Shown here in pieces: positions 35,091 to 41,524 of a stretch of DNA of 64,000 nucleotides. Made by a program: the position numbers and the translations under genes. The stretch covers positions 1,612,001 to 1,676,000 of the forward strand of contig NZ_CP064787.1 of the NCBI RefSeq assembly GCF_017094505.1. The letters are read 5' to 3'. The stretch is from Halapricum desulfuricans. Lineage in GTDB: Archaea; Halobacteriota; Halobacteria; Halobacteriales; Haloarculaceae. The notes beneath the pieces were generated by a model, which saw only the letters and a program-made list of their open reading frames with translations, made no database searches and was not told the origin of the DNA. Numbering within the stretch: position 1 is the stretch's first letter; each line of letters begins with the position of its first letter.

Positions 35091-35738
35091 CTACCACGCC
35101 GACCAGGCGGTCGAGCTCTCGTCGCGGACGAGCAGGCGCTTGACGTCCTTGGCGAAGGCCATGTCGCCGTCGTGATCGAGCTTCTCGTGGGTGTAGCCGT
35201 GGGCGTCCGCCCGGAGGTGGATCCCCTCGATCGTGAACTCCAGATCGCCCAGTTCGTCGGTCTCGCCGACGACGAATTCGTAGTCGCCGGGGACGTGCAG
35301 CGTCTCGCTGCGCGTGCCCTCGCGGTCGCCGTCCTTCGGGTGGACGGTCGCGTCGACGCTGACGTTACCGACCGCGCGGGTCCAGATCGTCCGGACGTCT
35401 TCGGCCGGGGCCCGCTCGACCCGATCCTCGTCCAGCTCGAGGCTGGTGATCCGGACGGTCATGATCGCCTCGTCGGTCTCAAGCAGGAACTCCTCGCCGA
35501 CGGCCAGCGTCTCCTCGGCCGGCACGTCGGTACTCGCGGCGAACGACTCGCCGTCCTGAGAGACGACGACGTCGCGCTGGAGCGTGGTTTCGTCGGGCAG
35601 ACTCGTCTTGTGGACGTGTCCGCACTCGGTGCATCTGACGGTCGCCTGACCGCCCTCCGAGAGCACCTCGTGGACGGTCTCGAACTCGGGCGAGCAGGCC
35701 GGACACGGCACTGCGACCCGATCCGTAGCGTCGGTCAT
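35091..35738 (-). CDS. HVO_0476 family zinc finger protein
   Basis: A 215-residue archaeal protein with an N-terminal zinc ribbon: CPACSPEFETVHEVL then VRCTECGHVH (C-x2-C ... C-x2-C). The rest is a beta-rich domain (SLELDEDRVERAPAEDVRTI, LEFTIEGIHLR). The family name comes from Haloferax; its role is unknown, possibly RNA- or nucleic-acid-linked. The ATG at 35738 begins the conserved region. It ends 1 bp before pcm. Confidence 0.8.
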   Translation of the reverse strand: MTDATDRVAVPCPACSPEFETVHEVLSEGGQATVRCTECGHVHKTSLPDETTLQRDVVVSQDGESFAASTDVPAEETLAVGEEFLLETDEAIMTVRITSLELDEDRVERAPAEDVRTIWTRAVGNVSVDATVHPKDGDREGTRSETLHVPGDYEFVVGETDELGDLEFTIEGIHLRADAHGYTHEKLDHDGDMAFAKDVKRLLVRDESSTAWSAW

Positions 35739-35806
35739 AGCTGCTGGTACTCGGTACGCACGTAAAAGCCGTGTGACAGCCGGCGCGGGAGAAATGTGGG
35801 GACAGT

Positions 35807-35971
35807 TCACTCGGCGCGATCGATGTCCAGCTCCTCTTCGACGCCCCGGAGCCACTCCGAGTCCGCGAGTTCCTCCATCCGCTCGCGGAAGTGCTCCTTG
35901 CAGACGCCGACCTTGATCCCGTCCTTCTCGACGGTGACGTCGGCGTCGCGATCGCAGTAGTGACAGTTCAT
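35807..35971 (-). CDS. Small zinc-binding protein (DUF6757-like)
   Basis: A 54-residue protein starting MNCHYCDRDADVTVEKDGIK with a C-x2-C knuckle, followed by VGVCKEHFRERMEELAD carrying a further cysteine and histidine, so one metal site is likely. The acidic C-terminus is helical. It resembles DUF6757, a short haloarchaeal family; function unknown. The PHP gene lies downstream on the same strand (toward higher coordinates it is transcribed first). Confidence 0.7.
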   Translation of the reverse strand: MNCHYCDRDADVTVEKDGIKVGVCKEHFRERMEELADSEWLRGVEEELDIDRAE

Positions 35972-36048
35972 GACTCACCGTACGACCGCGACCACATTGA
36001 ACCCTGCGTTTGTCGTCGTGCGTGCGTCTGACAGGTTGGGCGGGACGA

Positions 36049-36840
36049 TCACTCGACAGTCGGGTGTGGAAGCCGTTTGCGGACCCGCTCGAACGCCTCG
36101 GCGTCGAGGCCAGTGATCCCCAGCCGTCGTCCGTGCGCGTCGCTCCCGCCGGTCGCCAGCAGCCCGTGGCGATCGATCGCCCGCCGAACCCTGCCAAGAT
36201 CGGCGTCGTGATCGTAGGGATAGGCCAGTTCGACGGCGTCAAGTTCGGCGGTCAGCTCGAGCGCGTGGTCGGGGTCGCGGTAGCGCAGCGGGTGAGCCAG
36301 CCCGACGAACGCGGCCGCCTCCTCAAGCAGTCGCCGACCCGTCTCGAAATCGGGGATCTCTCTGGCGACGAAACAGGGTCCCTCACCGCCGATGAGCGTC
36401 TCGAAGGCCTCCTGATAGCCGAGGTCGGCGTCGCTCTCGGCGATCGCGCGGGCGACGTGTGGCCGCCCGACTCCCGGGTGGAAATCGACATCCGGCACGA
36501 CGCCGAGCCGGTCCTCGACGCATTCGACGATCGCGCGGGCCCGCTCGATCCGGTCGCGCTGGATGCGCTCGCAGGCCGCCTCGAGGTCGGCCGTCGGCTC
36601 CAGCCCGTACCCGAGCAGATCGACCCGCTGTTTTCCGGCGTCGACCCGGAGCTCGATCCCGTGGACGACCGTCAGGCCCTCACGACGGACGACCGGGTCG
36701 TCCAGACCGGGCTGGAGCCGGTCGTGGTCAGTGATCGCAACGGCGTCCAGCCCGGTCTGCCGTGCGGCCGCCGGCACCGCCTCGGGGTCAAGTTCGCCGT
36801 CCGAGACTGTCGTGTGCACGTGCAGATCCGCCCGGACCAT
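36049..36840 (-). CDS. PHP domain metal-dependent phosphoesterase
   Basis: A 263-residue protein with the PHP (polymerase and histidinol phosphatase) motifs: RADLHVHTTVSDGELDPEAV at the start, VAITDHDRL near 41, GIELRVDAG near 71, HPGVGRPHVARAI near 128, GLAHPLRY near 186, and a final TGGSDAHGRRLG near 236. These bind three metal ions. The substrate is probably a 3',5'-nucleoside or oligonucleotide phosphate as for YciV/AMP phosphatase relatives. The ATG at 36840 is placed at the family N-terminus. Confidence 0.88.
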   Translation of the reverse strand: MVRADLHVHTTVSDGELDPEAVPAAARQTGLDAVAITDHDRLQPGLDDPVVRREGLTVVHGIELRVDAGKQRVDLLGYGLEPTADLEAACERIQRDRIERARAIVECVEDRLGVVPDVDFHPGVGRPHVARAIAESDADLGYQEAFETLIGGEGPCFVAREIPDFETGRRLLEEAAAFVGLAHPLRYRDPDHALELTAELDAVELAYPYDHDADLGRVRRAIDRHGLLATGGSDAHGRRLGITGLDAEAFERVRKRLPHPTVE

Positions 36841-36957
36841 ATCCCCCGTTACCCGGCCTCTCGGAAGCACTTTCCGATCCCGCAGAAGCCCCGTCCCCGC
36901 AGGGACACCTTAAACACATACGGATACCTTCGAGGAATGTGTATGATTAATAGTTAA

Positions 36958-36965
36958 GGTTTATG
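36958..36965 (+). promoter_or_regulatory. TATA box of the DUF5789 gene
   Basis: GGTTTATG lies 25-32 nt upstream of the ATG at 36990. It overlaps the alternative upstream in-frame start at 36963, and so decides the start as 36990 with a leaderless mRNA. Confidence 0.6.
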
Positions 36966-36989
36966 CCCTCGCGCCGGCTCAACACTCGT

Positions 36990-37274
36990 ATGAGGCTCAC
37001 AAAGGCGGTCGAACAGTTCGAGACGCACACTTACCCGGCGACGACGGAGGAGTTGATCGAGGCGTACGGCGAGACTGAATTGACGCTGCCCAACGGGACC
37101 GAAACGCTAGGGGAGGTCCTCGGCCGGTTCGAGAGCGAGACGTTCGAGACGGCGGGCGATGCCCGCACAGCCGCGTACTGTGCGGTTTCGAGCAAAGGGA
37201 TCGGCCGCAAGTACTACAGCGACCGCGATCCGATCGCGCCCGGCGAGGACGGCCCCGACCCCCTCTCGCTGTGA
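36990..37274 (+). CDS. DUF5789 family haloarchaeal protein
   Basis: A 94-residue acidic protein of a haloarchaea-specific family. Conserved features are the start MRLTKAVEQFETHTYPATTE, then ELIEAYGETELTLPNGTETL and YCAVSSKGIGRKYYSDRDP. No membrane helix or catalytic motif; function unknown. The TATA element supports the chosen start. Confidence 0.85.
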   Translation: MRLTKAVEQFETHTYPATTEELIEAYGETELTLPNGTETLGEVLGRFESETFETAGDARTAAYCAVSSKGIGRKYYSDRDPIAPGEDGPDPLSL

Positions 37275-37287
37275 CCGCCGCGAGCCG

Positions 37288-37695
37288 CTATTTTTCCAGA
37301 AAGTCCGGTTTCGAGACCCGGTCGCGGCTGTCGATGTCGGATCGATCGAGGATTTCGGTCTTGTCCAGTGCCGCGGGCAGGCGGTTCTGTCCGCCAGTGG
37401 GGACCTCGTCGCGGTCGACAGTGACTGTCTCGCCCTCGACCAGTTCCGACCAGACGCCTTCTTCGCCGCCGCTGTCCGCCTCGGGTCTGGCTTTCTTGGC
37501 CTTGTTCTTGCCTTCCTCGAACGCCAGTTCGACGATGCTGCGGTCGTAGGACGTGTCCATCTCGGCGACGATTCGCTCGTACTCGTCGGTGTGGTCGTGG
37601 CCCAGCGACGCCGCGACACCGATCGCGAACGCCCGGCTCATCGCCTCGTCGCGGTCGAGAGCGTCCCAGTCGGTGTCGTAGGTCCGTTCGTACAT
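37288..37695 (-). CDS. Haloarchaeal protein of unknown function
   Basis: A 135-residue soluble acidic protein. The first 70 residues are predicted helical (WDALDRDEAMSRAFAIGVAA, SYDRSIVELAFEEGKNKAKK); the rest is charged with KARPEADSGGEEGVWSELVE and a terminal DRVSKPDFLEK. No family recognised. It starts 1 bp after the stop of the KaiC-like ATPase gene, so the two are co-transcribed. Confidence 0.65.
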   Translation of the reverse strand: MYERTYDTDWDALDRDEAMSRAFAIGVAASLGHDHTDEYERIVAEMDTSYDRSIVELAFEEGKNKAKKARPEADSGGEEGVWSELVEGETVTVDRDEVPTGGQNRLPAALDKTEILDRSDIDSRDRVSKPDFLEK

Positions 37696-37696
37696 C

Positions 37697-38383
37697 CTAT
37701 CCCTGGAGCTTCTCTCCGGAATGGACAGTCAGTCCACGGTCGGTGAACGAGATCCGGCGGATGTCACAGTCGATCGGCGTCCCGCGCATCTTGATGACCT
37801 GCACGCCGCGGGTCATGCCGCCCGATTCCAGGTAGTTGTGGAAGAAGACGACTCCGTGCGCGAGGTAGTGTTCGTCGGAGTAGGCGCTCGGGTCGGTCAT
37901 CTCCGAGATCAACAGGATCGTGGCGTCGGTCTGTTTCAGCGCCGAGAGGAAGCCGGTGATCTCCTGGTTGGCGTCCGAGAAGAAGTGCTGGAGCAGCATC
38001 GTCGAGTCGATCACCGCGCGGTCGATGTCGTTGGAGTCGAGGTAGGCGACCAGTCGATTGGTCAGTCCGCCCTCGTGGCCGAACTGCGTGATCGTGCGCT
38101 TGCCGCTCTCGGTCACGAGATTCAGGAACTGCACCGCGTCGGACTGCATGGCCTTGTCGAACCCGAATTCGAACCCGGACATGTCCTGCATCAGCTCCTC
38201 CTTCGTCTCGTGCATCGTCACGTACAGGCAGTTCTCGCCCTGCTTTGCGCCCTGCGTGATGAACTGCGAGGAGAACGTCGTCTTCCCGCTTCCGGGCGGG
38301 CCGCTGACGACGTACAGTCGCCGCGGCAACAGCCCGCCATCGACGAGTTCGTCGAACCCCTGGACGCCACTCGAGATGCGCAT
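37697..38383 (-). CDS. KaiC/RadA-like ATPase domain protein
   Basis: A 228-residue single RecA-fold ATPase. Walker A is GPPGSGKT (residues 28-35); Walker B is near DRAVIDSTMLL (about 115); the conserved glutamine/glutamate hinge follows in the DATILLISEMTDPS segment. This KaiC-like family is common in archaea and often sits with receiver or GAF proteins, as it does here. A role in signal transduction is likely; the substrate is unknown. The frame is open upstream but MRISSGVQGFDELVDGGL is the true domain start. Confidence 0.86.
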   Translation of the reverse strand: MRISSGVQGFDELVDGGLLPRRLYVVSGPPGSGKTTFSSQFITQGAKQGENCLYVTMHETKEELMQDMSGFEFGFDKAMQSDAVQFLNLVTESGKRTITQFGHEGGLTNRLVAYLDSNDIDRAVIDSTMLLQHFFSDANQEITGFLSALKQTDATILLISEMTDPSAYSDEHYLAHGVVFFHNYLESGGMTRGVQVIKMRGTPIDCDIRRISFTDRGLTVHSGEKLQG

Positions 38384-38456
38384 ACCTGAAACAGCGTGAC
38401 CGCGCGTCATAGGTGTTTCCTCATCGTTCCCGACAGAGATACGTCTTTCACAGCAA

Positions 38457-39110
38457 TCATCCGACAGGGTGCCAGCTGTCAGACTGGTCGGAGAGCCCCC
38501 GAACGCGAAACTCCGCGCCGAACTCGCGCTCGCGGATCTCCACGCGGGCGTCGAATGCCTGTGCGACCGTCGCGTAGGCCTCGTCGTCGATCGCGTCGGG
38601 ATCGACCGCGAACACGCCGAGGCCGTCTGCAGTCCTGATCCGGCCAGTAATCGTATGCAGGAACCGATAGACAGCCCGGAAGTCTTCGGCGAAGGCGAGC
38701 AACGTCGGGATCGAGTACAGCCCGATCCGCGCTCGCTCGATGCCCCCGGCACGGAGCGACTCGTACAGTGAGGAAAACTCGATACCGATACCCGTGAGAT
38801 CGGCCGGTCCCGACACCTGCCTGACAGCGTCGGTCGGCTCCGGACTGTGTTCGGTACAGTCGACGACGCGCATCCGACCGGGATCGAACGTCCGACCGGT
38901 CGACTCGTAGTCTTCGATGACGCTGACGCCGTCTTCGTCGACCGAGACGAGCAGCATCCCCTCGCGTTCGTCGGCCCCGGACACCATCGACAGCAGGAGT
39001 CGCTGGGTCCCGACTAGCGGCGGCCCGGTAAGCAGCAGATTCGTACCGGCGTCGACCGGCTCGATCGGCAGTTCCGGAAACGCGTACGCGTCACGTGACC
39101 GATTCATCAT
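38457..39110 (-). CDS. DUF7504-type protein with degenerate P-loop
   Basis: A 217-residue RecA/KaiC-like protein. The loop TGPPLVGTQRLLLS (residues 28-41) has the Walker A layout but lacks the lysine (T35 in its place), so ATP hydrolysis is unlikely. Other segments (LLVSVDEDGVSVIEDYE, RARIGLYSIPTLLAFAEDFR) resemble the KaiC-like neighbour at 37697. The ATG overlaps the stop of the receiver/GAF gene (ATGA), so they are coupled. It may be a regulatory partner of the intact ATPase. Confidence 0.7.
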   Translation of the reverse strand: MMNRSRDAYAFPELPIEPVDAGTNLLLTGPPLVGTQRLLLSMVSGADEREGMLLVSVDEDGVSVIEDYESTGRTFDPGRMRVVDCTEHSPEPTDAVRQVSGPADLTGIGIEFSSLYESLRAGGIERARIGLYSIPTLLAFAEDFRAVYRFLHTITGRIRTADGLGVFAVDPDAIDDEAYATVAQAFDARVEIREREFGAEFRVRGLSDQSDSWHPVG

Positions 39111-40039
39111 CGGCCCCCCTCGTGATCGGGTTTCGGCACGGCCTGCCCGACTTCCGAGAGCCGTCGTCGCAACTCCAGTTGCTCCATCAGTTCGTCGGCA
39201 AAGCGGTGCAGATCGGTGATTTCGCTGTCGGAGTACGACCTGGGCTCGTCGTGAACGAGACACATCGCGCCGATCGGCAACCCGTCGGGCGTCGTCAGGG
39301 GGACACCCGCGTACGACCGGATGTCAAGCGCGTCGAGCGTCTCGATATCGGCGAACCGGGCGTCTGACTGGACGTGCTCGACGATGAGGTGCTCCGCTTC
39401 CAGTAGCGTATGACTGCAGACGGCGTCTTCGCGGTCGATCCGGTCCCAGTCGGCCCCCTCGCAGGCCAGGAAGCGTTCTTCGTGTGCGTCAACGACCCCG
39501 ACGAACGCGACGGCGACATCGAAACGGTTCGCGAGCAGTTCGGTGAGCCGATCGACCATCGCTGCGGCGTCGAGCGCTTCGACGTCGTAGCGGTGGATCG
39601 CAGCCAGACGCTCGTCCTCGTCGTCCGGGACCGGATAGGCGAGCTGACGTCGTTCGTCGACGACGTTGCGGACGAGTCGGGCCAGCGACTGCGCCGCGTC
39701 GGGGATGTCTCGCGGCAGGTACTCGACGACAGCGTCCTCGGCGACCGTCGTCTCGATCGCGTTCGGCCCGACGTCGGTGTACAGAATACAGGGCACGTCC
39801 GGTTGTTCGTCTCGGAGCTGGTCCAGCAGCGTTATGCCGGTCGCCTCCGGCAGCTCGTATTCGGTGACGACACAGTCGATCGCGTTCGATTCCAGCGTCT
39901 CGATCGCCACCGCGCGAGAACTGCAGGTCTGGATGTCGACCTTGAGCAGCGGAGACGCCTCCAGATCGGTCTCGACCTCCAGCCGTGCCCGCTCGTCCGG
40001 ATCGACATAGAGGAGCGAGATCGTTTCGTCGCTGGACAT
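39107..40039 (-). CDS. Pseudo-receiver/GAF domain protein
   Basis: A 310-residue protein. The N-terminal receiver domain keeps the acidic pair D13/D15, but the phosphoacceptor is E60 (CVVTEYELPEATG) instead of D, and the conserved lysine is R110 (EYLPRDIPD). It therefore cannot be phosphorylated in the usual way and may mimic the active state. The C-terminal GAF domain (about 150-300) includes HTLLEAEHLIVEHVQSDARF and YAGVPLTTPDGLPIGAMCLV. It is coupled to the DUF7504 gene by a 4-bp overlap. Confidence 0.83.
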   Translation of the reverse strand: MSSDETISLLYVDPDERARLEVETDLEASPLLKVDIQTCSSRAVAIETLESNAIDCVVTEYELPEATGITLLDQLRDEQPDVPCILYTDVGPNAIETTVAEDAVVEYLPRDIPDAAQSLARLVRNVVDERRQLAYPVPDDEDERLAAIHRYDVEALDAAAMVDRLTELLANRFDVAVAFVGVVDAHEERFLACEGADWDRIDREDAVCSHTLLEAEHLIVEHVQSDARFADIETLDALDIRSYAGVPLTTPDGLPIGAMCLVHDEPRSYSDSEITDLHRFADELMEQLELRRRLSEVGQAVPKPDHEGGR

Positions 40040-40128
40040 ACCGGACGTTGTACACCCCAATCGTAAGTCGTTGCTGGTGAGCGCCCAACGCGAAGCGCTT
40101 TTGGCCGCAGACTGACTCCAACACACCA

Positions 40129-40164
40129 ATGACCCCGAACACGCACTGGAGGCGGTTCCCGTGA
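40129..40164 (+). CDS. Leader ORF overlapping the purU start
   Basis: An 11-codon ORF, MTPNTHWRRFP, whose stop (TGA at 40162-40164) overlaps the purU GTG. A GGAGG at 40148-40152 is correctly spaced for the GTG. Its place suggests a coupled leader peptide rather than a functional product; it is too short to judge by sequence. Confidence 0.35.
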   Translation: MTPNTHWRRFP

Positions 40165-41138
40165 CCAGTGAGATGACCGAGATCACGGTCGTCGGCGAGG
40201 ACGACACCGGACTGATCGCCAACGTCACGTCGCTGCTGTTCGAGCGCGGCATCAACATCGAGGACCTCGATCAGGCCGTCCGGGAGGGCGTCTTCCGGAT
40301 GACGATGCACGTCGACACGTCTGAGATGGTCTGTACGGAGTCGAAGCTCCGTGATGACCTCCGGGACCTGGGCGAGGAACTCGACGTCGACATCAAGGTC
40401 CGGTTCCCCAAGGACCGCGAGACTCAGTCGATAGCCGTCCTCGTCACGAAAGAATCACACTGCCTTGAGGCGATCTTCGAGGCCTGGGCCAGCGGCGAAC
40501 TCGGCGCGGACATCGACGTGGTGATCGGCAACCACTCCGATCTACAGCCGCTCGCGGAGAAATACGAGGTCCCGTTCCACGACATCGGCGACGAGAAGGG
40601 CACGCCCGACGAGGGCGAACTGCTCGAGTTGCTCGAGGAGTACGACTCGGACCTAATTGTGCTGGCCCGCTATATGCGCATTCTCAGCCCGGACGTCGTC
40701 TTCCGCTACGAGAACCAGATCATCAACGTCCACCCGAGCCTCCTGCCCGCGTTCCCCGGTGCGTCGGCGTACATGCAGGCCATCGAAGAAGGGGTCCGCA
40801 TCGCCGGCGTGACCGCTCACTACGTGACGACCGACCTCGATCAAGGGCCGATCATCACCCAGCGCGCGTTCAACGTCCCCGACGACGCCACCGAGGAGGA
40901 ACTCCAGCGAATCGGCCAACCGCTAGAGGCCGAAGCGCTGCTGGAAGCGATCAAACTCCACCTCGATCAGGAAGTCTCCGTTCACCGCGGCCGGACGAAG
41001 CTGCGCGACCCCGAGGAAACTGACGCACAGTTGGGCGCACCCGAGAAACTCGACGAACTCAACCCCGACCGACCGGTCGACGGTCTCGGCGAGTTCCTCG
41101 CAGAGCAGGACGGGACGCAGGCCGAAGCCGACGATTAG
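40161..41138 (+). CDS. purU: Formyltetrahydrofolate deformylase
   Basis: A 325-residue enzyme hydrolysing 10-formyl-THF to THF and formate. An N-terminal ACT domain (ITVVGEDDTGLIANVTSLLF, about 7-75) precedes the formyltransferase domain with LARYMRILSPDVVFRYENQI, INVHPSLLPAFPGASAY and VTAHYVTTDLDQGPIITQ, where the conserved H of HPSLLP and D of DQGPI are present. Its stop codon lies in the first bases of a dispersed repeat. The GTG has a good Shine-Dalgarno-like GGAGG; ATG at 40173 is an alternative. Confidence 0.92.
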   Translation: MTSEMTEITVVGEDDTGLIANVTSLLFERGINIEDLDQAVREGVFRMTMHVDTSEMVCTESKLRDDLRDLGEELDVDIKVRFPKDRETQSIAVLVTKESHCLEAIFEAWASGELGADIDVVIGNHSDLQPLAEKYEVPFHDIGDEKGTPDEGELLELLEEYDSDLIVLARYMRILSPDVVFRYENQIINVHPSLLPAFPGASAYMQAIEEGVRIAGVTAHYVTTDLDQGPIITQRAFNVPDDATEEELQRIGQPLEAEALLEAIKLHLDQEVSVHRGRTKLRDPEETDAQLGAPEKLDELNPDRPVDGLGEFLAEQDGTQAEADD

Positions 41139-41253
41139 CTGATAGCAGGCGCTAAGCCCCCTCCCTCAAGGAGTCGTTCGAGAATCTTCGATTCTCGTGA
41201 TCCCGAAAATCGAAGATTTTCGGACGACACCGCAGTCCGCGCCAGCGGACAAA
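41135..41253 (+). repeat. Paired-hairpin repeat, copy 2
   Basis: The second copy of the element at 30743. It shares the opening TTAGCTGATAGCAGGCGCTA, the perfect GAGAATC-TTC-GATTCTC hairpin, and here an intact CCGAAAATC-GAA-GATTTTCGG hairpin. It begins at the purU stop codon. Further right, at ~41290, is GGGTAGTTCAC, resembling right-end sequence of haloarchaeal IS200/IS605-like elements. The stretch 41139-41434 has no supported gene. Confidence 0.7.
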
Positions 41254-41391
41254 GAGCGCAGTAGGGAGAAGACGTCAGCGCGAGCAGGGTGGGGTAGTTC
41301 ACCCGACGGCCCTGTTTTCCGAAATCGACAGAAGGACTGACCAGTTACTGGTGCCGGCGAATAATGAATTGTAAACTTGTGTCGAGTTGCT

Positions 41392-41402
41392 AAACGCTTA
41401 TG
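41392..41402 (+). promoter_or_regulatory. TATA-like promoter of the exported-protein operon
   Basis: ACGCTTATGGG lies about 33-43 nt before the leader ORF at 41435. The spacing fits a leaderless or short-leader transcript starting near 41425-41430. Confidence 0.35.
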
Positions 41403-41434
41403 GGAGAGAAATACAGATCCACGCATAGAGAACG

Positions 41435-41524
41435 ATGCACGCCACGAGTGACGGTCCGAATCGGCGGCGAAGCAGTCGCAAGCGATGTACTGTCGCGGTC
41501 GAGCCGGGGGGCGACCGTGTATGA
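41435..41524 (+). CDS. Leader ORF overlapping the start of the large exported protein
   Basis: A 29-codon frame beginning MHATSDGPNRRRSSRKRC whose TGA (41522-41524) overlaps the ATG of the following gene (ATGA). The peptide is strongly basic, unusual for this acidic proteome. A GGGGGGCG precedes the overlap. It may serve translational coupling. Confidence 0.35.
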   Translation: MHATSDGPNRRRSSRKRCTVAVEPGGDRV

